From positions 1 through 64,000 of the forward strand of contig NZ_JAKZAK010000001.1 of NCBI RefSeq assembly GCF_023156385.1: a DNA stretch of 64,000 nt, read 5' to 3'. The translations under genes and the position numbers were made by a program. The notes under the pieces were generated by a model, which searched no databases, was not told the origin of the DNA, and saw nothing but the letters and a program-made list of their open reading frames with translations. The stretch comes from Marinobacter xestospongiae (GTDB lineage: Bacteria; Pseudomonadota; Gammaproteobacteria; Pseudomonadales; Oleiphilaceae). Numbering within the stretch: the first letter of the stretch is position 1; every line of letters begins with the position of its first letter. Positions 36,442 to 45,030 of this stretch are shown here, in pieces.

Positions 36442-37337
36442 GTTGTGGCTTCCTCTGTGGTTGGGGATTGGCGGCGACGGGGCCAGCCGGCGATCAGTGA
36501 GCCGCCGACGATGATAAGGCTGGCCAGCCACAGTGCGGTACTGGAGCTTGCCTGTCCGGCCAGCACCAACAGCACCACGGATATCAGCGGCGCGCTGTAG
36601 GCCAGGGTGCCCAGCAGCGGCAGGTTGCCGTGCTTGACGCCGTAATCCCAGGTAAAGAACGCGATGCCGACCGGCCCCAGCCCGAGGCCAAGGACCCCGA
36701 TCCACTGGCTGGTCTGCTGTGGCCACACGGTCTCCTCCCACATCAGGTGGCACCCCAGGGCCAGCAGCGCGGTGACCAGACAGAACCAGCCCACGGCGTC
36801 GGTGGGCACCGAGCGCACCAGCCGGCTCAGTACCGAGTAGCTGGACCAGATCAGTGCACAGGCCAGCGCCACCAGATAGCCCGGCAAGCTGTCCCAGGCG
36901 AAGCCCTGAGCGTTGCGGCCAACCAGCAGCCAGCACCCGATCAGGGCGAGCACCGTGCCCACCAGATGCTGGCCGCGCAGGTGCTCACCGGGCAATAGCG
37001 CCGAGAACAGCACGATCAGCAACGGCCACAGGTACGCCAGCAGGCTGACCTCCACCGCCGGTGCCAGGGTCATCGCCTTGAAATAGCAGAAGTGGTAACC
37101 GAACAGGCCGCCCACGCCAATCAGCCAGGCCAGCGGCGACTGGCGCAGGTAGGCGGTCCCGGATTCGCCCCGGGACCACCAGCGACCGCACATCAGCAGG
37201 AACGCAATGGCAAAGGTGATCGCCATCAACTGGAATTCCGGAATCTCCCCGTCGGTCAACTTGGTCAGCAACGCCAGGGTGCCCCAGAGCAGGACAGAAA
37301 TGGCGCCGATCAGGGTGGCGGTGGTGCGAACAGGCAT
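36438..37337 (-). CDS. EamA/DMT-family inner-membrane transporter
   Basis: This 299-residue protein has ten predicted TM helices in two five-helix EamA repeats. It opens [20 protein letters not shown], and [40 protein letters not shown] and [21 protein letters not shown] mark the repeats. Such proteins usually export amino acids or metabolites; the overall look is close to the YddG aromatic amino acid exporters, but I cannot fix the substrate. It is translationally coupled to csaA and lies 75 bases downstream of an AraC regulator on the same strand, which may control it. Confidence 0.85.
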   Translation of the reverse strand: MPVRTTATLIGAISVLLWGTLALLTKLTDGEIPEFQLMAITFAIAFLLMCGRWWSRGESGTAYLRQSPLAWLIGVGGLFGYHFCYFKAMTLAPAVEVSLLAYLWPLLIVLFSALLPGEHLRGQHLVGTVLALIGCWLLVGRNAQGFAWDSLPGYLVALACALIWSSYSVLSRLVRSVPTDAVGWFCLVTALLALGCHLMWEETVWPQQTSQWIGVLGLGLGPVGIAFFTWDYGVKHGNLPLLGTLAYSAPLISVVLLVLAGQASSSTALWLASLIIVGGSLIAGWPRRRQSPTTEEATT

Positions 37338-37412
37338 GGTGTCAGGTCCGGTAATCAGAGACTCCTTAGTCTAGGCCGGCACTGGCGACGCGTCTTTGTC
37401 GTTTGGGCGGAG

Positions 37413-38141
37413 TTATTTCGTGCGTCGGCGGAAATGGCTGGGGGACTGGCCAAAGTGGCGCCGGAAGCGATCGCTGAAGGCCGCCTGACTGCGATAGCCG
37501 ACCTGTTCTGCCACCGCCTGGATGGGCTGACTGGTGGTTTCCAGCAGCTGCCAGGCCTGCTGCATCCGCTTTTCAACCAGGTACTGCTGGGGCGACAGCC
37601 CGAGCTGGCGGCGGAACAGCTCGGTTAACTGGCGCACGCTGAGGTGGGCCACGGCGGCCAGCTGCGACAGCACCAGCGGCTGTTGGAAGTGATCGTCGAG
37701 GTAGGCCTGCGCCGCCGCGATGCGATGGTCGACCGCCAGCACCGGCTGCTGTCGCTCCTGCATCAGTTGCAGCAACAGCAGCAGCATCTGACGCTGACTG
37801 GCAGCACTGCCGGCAGCGGAACGGACCTGGTGGTGCAGGAAGGCCAGGTAGTGACGCAGCGCAGGGTCGAGCGGAAAGAACAGTGGCAGGCGATCCATCG
37901 CCGGCGCCAGCGCATCGGGAATGTCCGCCACCAGAAACTGGTTGTCGTCGCCGGCGGCAAAACCATGGTCATGCCCGGCCGGAATCACCGCCGCCTGCTC
38001 CCGGGACACCGCGCCGCCGGTGTGGGCAATGGTCAGCGACAGCTCTCCCGCCACCGGCAACACCAGTTGGTGGTGATCGTGGTGATGACGGGTGACTTCG
38101 TCGCTGTAGCTGCGGAGCTCAAGAGTCAGGGGTGTGGTCAT
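37413..38141 (-). CDS. AraC-family transcriptional activator with cupin sensor
   Basis: This 242-residue regulator has an N-terminal cupin (about 1-110) with a His-rich EVTRHHHDHHQLVLPVAGEL stretch and PAGHDHGF that could bind metal or a small ligand. The C-terminal AraC double HTH (about 145-240) includes LSQLAAVAHLSVRQLTELFR and QAVAEQVGYRSQAAFSDRFR. ATG 38141 is the start; the same frame stays open upstream to 39230 through the DUF3137 gene, which is antisense noise. It lies upstream of the EamA transporter and is the likely regulator of it. The 57-base divergent gap to the DUF3137 gene must hold both promoters. Confidence 0.87.
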   Translation of the reverse strand: MTTPLTLELRSYSDEVTRHHHDHHQLVLPVAGELSLTIAHTGGAVSREQAAVIPAGHDHGFAAGDDNQFLVADIPDALAPAMDRLPLFFPLDPALRHYLAFLHHQVRSAAGSAASQRQMLLLLLQLMQERQQPVLAVDHRIAAAQAYLDDHFQQPLVLSQLAAVAHLSVRQLTELFRRQLGLSPQQYLVEKRMQQAWQLLETTSQPIQAVAEQVGYRSQAAFSDRFRRHFGQSPSHFRRRTK

Positions 38142-38198
38142 GGTGGTAGTATATCGCGCGCGCACTATTGTGTTCAGGGACACAGGTACCGAGACATC

Positions 38199-39254
38199 AT
38201 GAGACAGTTCCTCAATACCTTTTTTCAGGCCAAGGAAGCCGTGCAGCAGTTGGCCAGACCGTCGACCAGCAGCGCCGGGCAGGGGGCGCAGCGGCCGTTG
38301 TCCGAAGAGTTCAGGCAGCTGCTGGAAACCCAGGTGGTGCCGCTGCTGGCACCGCTGGAAGACTTCCGGTTGCACAAGCTGGGTCAAAAGAGCTGGCGCA
38401 AGACCTGGTTCCTGCGTCTGGGGTGGCTGCTGTACCTGCCGGCCCTGGCGCTGGACATCGTCATGCTGGAGGACGGCGATCTGACGATGTACACCCTGTT
38501 GGTGCTGATCGCTGCCGTGATCTGGGTGTTCTATCCGGAGATCCAGTACGTGCGGCACTACAAGCAGAAACTGATGCCGGTGCTGGTGCAGGCTTTCGGT
38601 GACTACCACTACAGCGAAGACGGCTGTGTCGACCTCGACGCGCTCAAGTCGTTCGAGATTCTGCCGGTCTACTCCTCCAAAAGCAGTGAAGACTACATCC
38701 GGGGTTCGGTGGAGGAGGTCGGGTTCGAATTCTGTGAACTCAAGCTGGAGCGGCGCGCCAACCGGAACAGCACCAACGTGCACCGGGGCGCGATCCTGGT
38801 GATGACCATGCCGTTCGAGTTTCCCGCCGTCACCGTGGTGCAGCCGGATTTCGGCCGGGTGGGCAATTTGCTTGCCGGTTCCGGTGGCCGCGAGCGGGTC
38901 ACCCTGGCGCATCCGGAGTTTGGGCAGCGTTACGACGTCACCGCTGACGACCCGGAATACGCCCGCCAGCTGCTGACCCCCGCCATGGCGGAGCGGATCA
39001 TTGAACTTGATGACCTGTTCCGGGCCCGGGCCCAGGGCTCCGGCCTGAGCTGTGAATTCCGTGGCAACCGGGTGGTGTTCCTGTTGTCCTATTTCGGTAA
39101 TCTGCTGGATACCATCGACATCGGTGTGTCCGCCTACGACCTCGAACACATGCCGCTGATTGAGCAGGAACTGGCGATGGTCACCGGCATGGTGCGCCAG
39201 CTCAAGCTGGATTGGCTGGCCAGCCGGCACACGAGCGCGTGGCGAGCGTCATAA
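38199..39254 (+). CDS. DUF3137 membrane protein
   Basis: This 351-residue protein has a hydrophilic N-terminal segment with EEFRQLLETQVVPLLAPLED. A TM hairpin lies at about 70-110 (WLLYLPALALDIVML, YTLLVLIAAVIWVFYP), followed by a large soluble domain with the DUF3137 pattern (YVRHYKQKLMPVLVQAFGD, RGAILVMTMPFEFPAVTV). Function unknown. It starts at ATG 38199, 57 bases from the divergent AraC gene. Its last 6 bases overlap the end of a broken gene on the other strand. Confidence 0.8.
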   Translation: MRQFLNTFFQAKEAVQQLARPSTSSAGQGAQRPLSEEFRQLLETQVVPLLAPLEDFRLHKLGQKSWRKTWFLRLGWLLYLPALALDIVMLEDGDLTMYTLLVLIAAVIWVFYPEIQYVRHYKQKLMPVLVQAFGDYHYSEDGCVDLDALKSFEILPVYSSKSSEDYIRGSVEEVGFEFCELKLERRANRNSTNVHRGAILVMTMPFEFPAVTVVQPDFGRVGNLLAGSGGRERVTLAHPEFGQRYDVTADDPEYARQLLTPAMAERIIELDDLFRARAQGSGLSCEFRGNRVVFLLSYFGNLLDTIDIGVSAYDLEHMPLIEQELAMVTGMVRQLKLDWLASRHTSAWRAS

Positions 39255-39593
39255 CAGCGCCTGTGTCTGGCGGTAGGCCCGTTCTGCACCGGGGGTGCCG
39301 AGTTCCATCGCCCGCTTGGCGTCGGCGCTGCTGCGTTCGTAGCGATGCAGGTGATAATAGGTCCCGGAACGTTCCAGATACGCCCGGCCATCGTTGGGCC
39401 CGCGTTCTATCCAGTTATCCAGGCCTGCCGCCCAACGCTGTTCTTCCAGCTCGAAGGCCTCGTAACTGGCTTTCAGGGCAAGCATCCTGGCGGATGTCCT
39501 GCTTCACCGCCGCCTCTGTCTGCTGCAAGCGGTCGCCGTCAGTGGTGCGATCAACAGGGCCAAAACCAGGCCTGGTGAAACTCTGGTGGTCAC
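39249..39593 (-). pseudogene. Frameshifted small lipoprotein with a TPR-like tail
   Basis: A GTG at 39593 with a good AGGAG site starts a clear lipoprotein signal (VTTRVSPGLVLALLIAPL, then TATAC as lipobox), but that frame stops after about 29 codons. A second frame continues with QQTEAAVKQDIRQD. A third, from 39485, gives 78 residues (MLALKASYEAFELEEQRW onward) containing a TPR-like helix pair (RAYLERSGTYYHLHRYERS, ADAKRAMELGTPGAERAY). Joined in order they make one plausible lipoprotein of about 110 residues, interrupted by two frame changes near 39505 and 39485. Either this is decay or an assembly error. If the third frame alone is used, it is a 78-residue ORF without a signal peptide. Confidence 0.55.
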
Positions 39594-39674
39594 AAACGCT
39601 CCTTGTCGTGTAAACCGTCATCTTACGGGCAATCTGTACCCCATTTGCCCACACCCGTGAGCAAATCGCAATGC

Positions 39675-40034
39675 TTAAGGAGCCTCCCGAAGATTCTCCA
39701 GAGGTACCCAGCCTGCAGCTTTGCCATCACTGCTGTGGCACCAGGCCCAGCCGTTCAGGATTCGATTGCCAGACAGTGTATCGCCAGGATCAACGTCGAG
39801 CTCCCTGGCGGTATAGTCTTCCAGAGCCGTCCCGAAGCCATCCCTGTCCCAATGGATGACCTGGGCGGGAACCCAGCCTCCGGGGAGGCCCTCAACGGTG
39901 CAGAAGTACCAGTTATCCCAGTCTTCCGGTCCCTGGTACTGCTCGCCGATGGTCAGCGCCGCCCCTTTGGTGAAGTGGATGGGCTGGGGAAACTCGCTAC
40001 GGTGAGCGGTGACAACGACGTAGTTCTGGGGCAT
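39675..40034 (-). CDS. SH3-domain-containing hypothetical protein
   Basis: This 119-residue protein has two short SH3-like repeats: WDNWYFCTVEGLPGGWVPAQVI in the middle and WAWCHSSDGKAAGWVPLENL at the C-terminus. It has no signal peptide, so it is probably cytoplasmic. ATG 40034 follows GGAGAG; a GTG one codon earlier is possible. A strong inverted repeat lies 57 bases upstream. Function is not established. Confidence 0.7.
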   Translation of the reverse strand: MPQNYVVVTAHRSEFPQPIHFTKGAALTIGEQYQGPEDWDNWYFCTVEGLPGGWVPAQVIHWDRDGFGTALEDYTARELDVDPGDTLSGNRILNGWAWCHSSDGKAAGWVPLENLREAP

Positions 40035-40090
40035 CACAAAACTCTCTCCGGTGGTCAGGGAATCATGCCGTAGGGCATGGTGCGCAAAAG

Positions 40091-40106
40091 CTGTATAAGT
40101 ATACAG
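40091..40106. promoter_or_regulatory. Inverted repeat upstream of the SH3 gene
   Basis: CTGTATA-AG-TATACAG is a perfect 7-bp inverted repeat, extended by imperfect pairing of the flanks (GCGCAA and TTGTGC). It lies between the TonB-receptor stop and the SH3-protein start. It could be an operator for the latter or a weak terminator for the former. Confidence 0.4.
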
Positions 40107-40175
40107 TTGTGCGGTGAGATTGCCATCAGGATGGCATGAATCCCCCTACCTCTGTGCAGCGTTGTATCTGGCGTA

Positions 40176-42251
40176 TCAGTGCCCGAAACTGGTTCCCAGG
40201 CTGAGCACGAATCCCCGGCCCGGGGCGAGGATGTTGCCTTCGGTGAGGTGTTCCCGGTAGCGCTTGTCGAGCAGGTTGTTGGCTGCCAGGGTCAGCTCCA
40301 GATTGGTGAACGGTCCCGGATTTGCGAACGCCCAGCCCAGGCGAAGGTCCAGGGTGGCGTAGCCGGGGGTGGCGAGTTCGGTGTGGTTGGAGAACCGGTC
40401 TGCGGTCCGATCCTGTTCGGCAACGGCGCGTACCTGGGTGTGCCAGCGCAGGCCCGGGCCCTGCCAGTCACCGATCCCAACGGTGAGTTCCGGCGCCGGC
40501 ATCTGGTACAGCGGCTCGTCGTCCTGCTCGTTGGTGCCTCTCAACCAGGTGGCGGAACCATCGATGGCCAGCTCGCCGGCGCTTTCGTTCAGGGCGGACA
40601 ACGCCAGGCTGAAGCCCGCCTCGGCGCCGTAGATGGTCACCTCGTTCAGGTTCTCGGTCTGTTTCAGGGGCAGGTTGTTCTGGGGATGGTGAGCCCCGGT
40701 GACCCGGCCGGCGATGTAGTCATCGATGCGGGTGTAGAACGCCGCGACCTGGTAGCGGGCGGTCGGGGTGCGACCCTTGAGGCCCAGTTCCAGCGTGGTG
40801 GACTTTTCCGGGTCCAGTTGCGGGTTGCCTTTGTGGAAGTAGCCATCGCCGCGGCTGGCGTCCTCGAACCGCTCCCGCATGTCCGGAGCCCGATAGGCGG
40901 TGCCCAGATGAACATACGGGTTGATCAGGGCGCTGACATGGTAGAGCGCGCCGGTGGACCAGGACAGGGTGTTGGTGCTGTTGTCCAGGCCCTCGTTGCG
41001 GGCGCCGGGGCCGTTGCCCATTACCCGGGCGTCGCCGTTGACCCGGTCGTAGCGGGCGCCCAGTTGCAGCTGCCAGCGGCCGAGGTCGATGTCGTCCTGG
41101 AGGAAGATCCCGTGGCTGCGGATTCGGCCATCGCGGAACGGCGAGTTCGCGACCGGGCTGTCAGACATGGGCGGTTTGAAGGTGAAGCGTTTTGGGTCGG
41201 CAGTCATCTCCCAGCTGTCCAGGCCCAGGGTAACCAGGTGATGGTCTGCCAGTGGCAGCAGGTAGTTCAGTTGGCCGCCGTCGGTGCGGAAGGTGACGTC
41301 GTTTCGCACCTGGTTGCGGGCCTTGAGATCCCACCAGGCTCGAATCTGGCGATCAACCTCCTGGCGGTAGAGGCTGGCGGACAGGGTGCCCGGCCCTAGG
41401 TGAGCGTCGTAGTCCACGGCCAACAGCGTGCGCTCCTGGCGCGGGGAGTGAATGGTGAGGCTGCCGTTGCCCCCGGGCCCGGCCTTGCGGGAACCGGGGT
41501 ACCAGACGTCGCGGTCGGCGTGATGCTGGAGGTTGACACTGAGGGTCTGATCCTCGCTGAGGCGATAGGCGTAGCGGGCCAGCCAGCTGTTGGAGCGGTA
41601 GCCGCTGTTGGCGACGTCTCCGTCCGGTGTGTCGTAGTCATCCAGGTCCTTGCCCGCAGCGCCCAGAACCAGGCCATGGTCCTGACTGGAGGCCCGCACC
41701 AGTGCGCCCCCGGCAAGGTGGTTGTCAACGCTGCCGGTGCTGGCGTTGAGCCGCCCCGACAGTTCGGGCCGGGCGCTGAAGGCCGGTTCCGGGGTGCGTA
41801 GGTTGATGGCGCCGCCAAGGGCTCCGGTGCCGTGGAGCACCGATCCCGGGCCTTTGACCACTTCCACCGAGTCCAGCAGGCTCAACGCCGCCAGCGAGGC
41901 GATGGCGCCCTTGGGCTGGGCCGAGTTGAGACGTTTGCCGTCCACCATCATCACCACGCTTTCTTTCCGCAAGCCCCGCAGCACCGGATTGCCGCCCCAG
42001 GCGCCACCGTCTCCCTGCACCGCCAGCCCGGGCTGGCCCCGGAACAGATCGCCGGTGTTGGTGGCGGCATCCCGTGGCTGTGGCGCCAGGCGCTCGACTG
42101 CGCGGGCGGTATCGAGGGTGTCGGCTTCGTGACCTTTGGCGGTGATCACCAGCTCCTGCAGAGCGGCAGGTTCAGCGCTACCGGTGGCGGGCAGGGTAGC
42201 GGCAATGGCCAGTGCCAGCAGGCAGGTGTTGCGGGGCGGGTTCAAAGGCAT
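40176..42251 (-). CDS. TonB-dependent outer-membrane receptor
   Basis: This 691-residue receptor has a signal peptide (about 1-26, ATGSA cleavage) and a TonB-box-like LQELVITA. The plug domain holds GNPVLRGLRKESVVMMVDG and SLLDSVEVVKGPGSVLHGTG, and the 22-strand barrel runs to the C-terminal strand GRGFVLSLGTSFGH. Lengths and plug resemble receptors for haem, siderophores or metal chelates, but no diagnostic haem (FRAP/NPNL) motif is obvious to me. It is divergent from an ABC-NnrS operon, and the shared gap holds a Fur-like site and a Dnr-like box. This suggests it imports the ligand that the ABC system then takes across the inner membrane. Confidence 0.88.
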   Translation of the reverse strand: MPLNPPRNTCLLALAIAATLPATGSAEPAALQELVITAKGHEADTLDTARAVERLAPQPRDAATNTGDLFRGQPGLAVQGDGGAWGGNPVLRGLRKESVVMMVDGKRLNSAQPKGAIASLAALSLLDSVEVVKGPGSVLHGTGALGGAINLRTPEPAFSARPELSGRLNASTGSVDNHLAGGALVRASSQDHGLVLGAAGKDLDDYDTPDGDVANSGYRSNSWLARYAYRLSEDQTLSVNLQHHADRDVWYPGSRKAGPGGNGSLTIHSPRQERTLLAVDYDAHLGPGTLSASLYRQEVDRQIRAWWDLKARNQVRNDVTFRTDGGQLNYLLPLADHHLVTLGLDSWEMTADPKRFTFKPPMSDSPVANSPFRDGRIRSHGIFLQDDIDLGRWQLQLGARYDRVNGDARVMGNGPGARNEGLDNSTNTLSWSTGALYHVSALINPYVHLGTAYRAPDMRERFEDASRGDGYFHKGNPQLDPEKSTTLELGLKGRTPTARYQVAAFYTRIDDYIAGRVTGAHHPQNNLPLKQTENLNEVTIYGAEAGFSLALSALNESAGELAIDGSATWLRGTNEQDDEPLYQMPAPELTVGIGDWQGPGLRWHTQVRAVAEQDRTADRFSNHTELATPGYATLDLRLGWAFANPGPFTNLELTLAANNLLDKRYREHLTEGNILAPGRGFVLSLGTSFGH

Positions 42252-42313
42252 AGCGGTTCTCCAGACGGTGACTGCGGATTTCCATGGCAGGAATGGTCGG
42301 CAGCATATCTAAC

Positions 42314-42330
42314 TGAGAGTGATTCGCGTT
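42314..42330. promoter_or_regulatory. Fur-box-like sequence
   Basis: TGAGAGTGATTCGCGTT matches 14 of 17 positions of the TGAGAATGATTCTCATT form of the Fur box, by my comparison. It lies 63 bases upstream of the TonB receptor start and touches the Dnr-type box. Iron (or zinc, via Zur) control is plausible but rests on sequence similarity alone. Confidence 0.5.
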
Positions 42331-42343
42331 TGACTATTGTCAA
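42330..42343. promoter_or_regulatory. Dnr/NnrR-type FNR-family box
   Basis: TTGAC-TATT-GTCAA is a perfect palindrome matching the TTGAC-N4-GTCAA sites of the NO-responsive Dnr/NnrR group (FNR prefers TTGAT-N4-ATCAA). It lies 81 bases before the ABC permease ATG, a suitable activator position. NnrS at the end of that operon is a classic member of NO-responsive regulons. Confidence 0.75.
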
Positions 42344-42359
42344 TGGCAGCCCACCATTA

Positions 42360-42409
42360 CTGGGGTAGTTTTGACCCCAGGATCTAAAGAGCCTCTGAAT
42401 CAGAGGCTC
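42360..42409 (+). other. Two tandem hairpins in the ABC-NnrS leader
   Basis: CTGGGGT (42360-42366) pairs with ACCCCAG (42374-42380). GAGCCTCTG (42389-42397) pairs with CAGAGGCTC (42401-42409) around AAT. The second stem ends 5 bases before the AAGGAG ribosome site of the permease gene. Neither has a T-run. They may protect the message or affect ribosome access. Confidence 0.55.
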
Positions 42410-42423
42410 CCTAAGGAGAAGCG

Positions 42424-43191
42424 ATGGCGGCGTGGGTTCGGCGGCTACTGCGTGGGATCGGCAGTCTGACCGGTGTCCTGCTGCTGGTGACGTTGTGGGA
42501 GTGGGGCAGTATCCGCTATGGCAGCTTCATGCTGCCGGGTCCACGGGACACCCTGACGGCAATGGGGCGACTGGCGGAACAGCAGGCCCTGCTCGCTGCC
42601 ATGTGGGCCACTAGTTGGCGGGCGATCACGGGGTTTGCCCTGGCAGCCCTGGCAGGCATGGCGTTGGGCCTGCTGGCGGGCCTGTCCCGGACCCTGGGGC
42701 GGGTGTTGGAGCCCGTGGCCACGGTGCTGCTGGGAATTCCGCCCATTGCGTGGATCGTGCTGGCGATCCTCTGGTTTGGCAGCGGCTCGCTGGCTTCCAT
42801 CTACACCGTGGCGGCCACCACCCTGCCGATCGCTTTTGCCGGCGCCCAGATGGGCGCTCGCACGCTGGATGCCCGGCTGGCAGAACTGGCGACGGCCTAC
42901 CGCCTGCCGCTGGCCCAGCGGCTGTGGGATCTGTATCTGCCCCACGTCGTCTCCTATGTGTTCCCGGCCCTGATCACCGCGCTGGCAGTGGCGTGGAAGG
43001 TCACGGTGATGGCGGAGCTGTTGGCAACCGATACCGGCATCGGAGCCGGGCTGGCCCTGGCGCGGGTGAACCTGGATACCGCTGCCGCCATGGCCTGGGT
43101 GGTGCTGGTGGTGGTATTGCTGCTGGTGGCGGAGCACGGCGTGCTGCGACCGTTGCAGCGGCGCATGGAGCCCTGGCGCACGGGACATTAG
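42424..43191 (+). CDS. ABC transporter permease, SsuC/TauC-like
   Basis: This 255-residue inner-membrane permease of the nitrate/sulfonate/taurine (SsuC/TauC/ThiX) class has about six TM helices. Its coupling loop reads LATAYRLPLAQRLWDLYLP, and IPPIAWIVLAILWFGSG is a typical family segment. AAGGAG precedes ATG 42424. It is first in permease-ATPase-binding protein-NnrS. In this class the substrate range is broad (sulfonates, nitrate, pyrimidines, cofactor precursors), so context matters more than homology. Confidence 0.88.
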   Translation: MAAWVRRLLRGIGSLTGVLLLVTLWEWGSIRYGSFMLPGPRDTLTAMGRLAEQQALLAAMWATSWRAITGFALAALAGMALGLLAGLSRTLGRVLEPVATVLLGIPPIAWIVLAILWFGSGSLASIYTVAATTLPIAFAGAQMGARTLDARLAELATAYRLPLAQRLWDLYLPHVVSYVFPALITALAVAWKVTVMAELLATDTGIGAGLALARVNLDTAAAMAWVVLVVVLLLVAEHGVLRPLQRRMEPWRTGH

Positions 43192-43279
43192 TGCCGGTGC
43201 GGCAGGGAAGCAGAGGCGTTGGAGCGAACTGAACCAACGAAACGGTAGCAACGAGGTAGCAACGAAAGGGAACCGCACA

Positions 43280-44020
43280 ATGTTGGAGCTGGACCGGGTA
43301 GGGGTGGCACTGGGGCCCAAGGCGATCTTCAACGACCTCAGCCTCACCATCGGGCCGGGGGAGTCGGTGTGCCTGGTGGGCCCGTCCGGGGCGGGCAAGA
43401 CCACGCTGCTGCGACTGGCCGCCGGGTTGTTGGCGCCGACGTCCGGCGAGGTAACCAATGGCTTCCGGGAAACCTCGGTGGTGTTCCAGGAACCAAGGCT
43501 ACTGCCATGGCGGCGGGTGACCGACAACATCGCCCTTGGCCTCAAGGCGCGCGGTATCGGGCGTCGGCATCGGCGTGCCCGGGCTCGTGAGTTGGCGGCG
43601 GCGGTGGGTCTGGCGGAGAGTCTGGACTGCTTTCCCCATCAGCTGTCCGGTGGCATGTGCCAGCGGGTGGCGTTGGCCCGCGCGCTGGCGGTGGGGGCCG
43701 AGCTGTTGCTGCTTGATGAGCCGTTCAGCGCCCTGGATGTGGGGCTTCGCAGCGATGCCCAGCAGCTGATGCAACAGCTGGTGCAGGAGCGGGCGCTGGC
43801 CATGATGCTGGTGACCCATGACCTGATTGAGGCGTTGCGGCTGGGCCATCGGGTGCTGGTGCTGGCTGGCTCTCCCGCAGCTCTGGTGTACGAACTGCCC
43901 GTTACCACACCGTTTAACGAGCGCACGCCGGCCTGGCTCCATGAAGCCGCTGCCAGACTGTTGAGACAGCCTCTGGTGCAGGCCAGTTTTCAACCCCTGG
44001 TGGATCGGGAGGCCGCATGA
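43280..44020 (+). CDS. ABC transporter ATP-binding protein
   Basis: This 246-residue SsuB/TauB-like ATPase carries Walker A GPSGAGKTTLLRLA, a Q-loop in VVFQEPRLLPWRRV, the signature LSGGMCQRVALARALA and Walker B LLLLDEPFSALD with H-loop VTHDLIEALRLG. It follows the permease by 88 bases and overlaps the binding-protein start by 4 bases, so the last two are coupled. It energises import by the preceding permease. Confidence 0.9.
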   Translation: MLELDRVGVALGPKAIFNDLSLTIGPGESVCLVGPSGAGKTTLLRLAAGLLAPTSGEVTNGFRETSVVFQEPRLLPWRRVTDNIALGLKARGIGRRHRRARARELAAAVGLAESLDCFPHQLSGGMCQRVALARALAVGAELLLLDEPFSALDVGLRSDAQQLMQQLVQERALAMMLVTHDLIEALRLGHRVLVLAGSPAALVYELPVTTPFNERTPAWLHEAAARLLRQPLVQASFQPLVDREAA

Positions 44021-45030
44021 TGTCATGCCACCGTCGACAATTCCTGCAACTGCTGGCCAGTTCCGCGGTGCTTGCGGCGGTGCCGCTTGGCAGCATCGCC
44101 CGAACGCCGGTGCTGACGGCTGCCACCCCCATGGGACTGCCACAACTGATCCTCAGCCGTGCCCTGGCGGATGAGCGGGTCCAGGCCGCCACCGGGGGCA
44201 CGGAACTGAAGACCTGGCGAGACCCGGACCAGCTCAGGACCTGGCTGGCCCGTGCGGAGGTCAGCCTCACCGCGATGCCCACCAATGTCGCGGCCAACCT
44301 CTACAACCGGGGTGTGCCGCTGGTGCTGCTGAACGTGTGTGTCTGGGGCACCCTGGGCGTGCTGGGGCTGGCACAACAGGGGCCGCTGACGCGTCTGCAG
44401 GACCTGGCCGGTCGCCACGTCGGCATCCCCTGGCGTGGTGACATGCCGGATCTGGTGTTCCGCTACCTGTTGCAGCGGCAGGGGCTGGAGCCTGGCCGGG
44501 ATCTCACCATCAGCTACCAGGCCAGTCCGTTCGAGACGGTGCAGATGTTCGTGGCGCAGCGGCTGGATGCGGCGGTACTGCCAGAGCCGGCACGCACCGC
44601 GACACGGCTGCAGGCCCGCCAGTTTGGCGCCGAGACCCGGGAGCTGGATCTGCAGCAGGCCTGGGCCGGAGGTGGCGACGAGTCGCCGGGCTTGCCACAG
44701 GCCGGGGTGGTGTGTCGCCGGGAATTGCTGGAGCAGCAGCCGCAACAGGTGGCCGCAGTGCAGCAGGCGGTGGTGGATGCGGTGAACTGGATTGTCCAGA
44801 ATCCCGAAGCCGCCGCGGAACTGGGCGCTGCCCAATCCGCATTGTCCCGGCCGGTGTTTGCCGGGGCCATTCCCCGTACCCGGCTGGCGATGGTTCCGGC
44901 AGCGCAGGCCCGTTCGCAACTGGAATCGTTTCTGGGGGCCTTGTCGGCGCTGTCACCGGCATTTATCGGAGGCAAGCTGCCGGACAATGGCTTTTACCTG
45001 CCGGCTGCTGACGGGAGGAGAGCAGGGTGA
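44017..45030 (+). CDS. ABC substrate-binding protein with a Tat-type signal
   Basis: This 337-residue protein of the NMT1/SsuA-like binding-protein class begins MMSCHRRQFLQLLASSAVLAAV. Its RRQFLQ motif and modest hydrophobic stretch suggest twin-arginine export, hence folding or cofactor loading in the cytoplasm. The body has TAATPMGLPQLILSRALAD, PTNVAANLYNRGVPLVLLNV and FVAQRLDAAVLPEPARTATR, typical of this fold. The ligand is unknown. ATG 44017 overlaps the ATPase stop (ATGA), and its own stop overlaps the NnrS start (GTGA). Confidence 0.85.
   Translation: MMSCHRRQFLQLLASSAVLAAVPLGSIARTPVLTAATPMGLPQLILSRALADERVQAATGGTELKTWRDPDQLRTWLARAEVSLTAMPTNVAANLYNRGVPLVLLNVCVWGTLGVLGLAQQGPLTRLQDLAGRHVGIPWRGDMPDLVFRYLLQRQGLEPGRDLTISYQASPFETVQMFVAQRLDAAVLPEPARTATRLQARQFGAETRELDLQQAWAGGGDESPGLPQAGVVCRRELLEQQPQQVAAVQQAVVDAVNWIVQNPEAAAELGAAQSALSRPVFAGAIPRTRLAMVPAAQARSQLESFLGALSALSPAFIGGKLPDNGFYLPAADGRRAG

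Noticed and set aside
38142..39230. N-terminal extension of the AraC regulator to about 605 residues
   Set aside because: The extension is antisense to the DUF3137 gene and has no domain; ATG 38141 begins the cupin.
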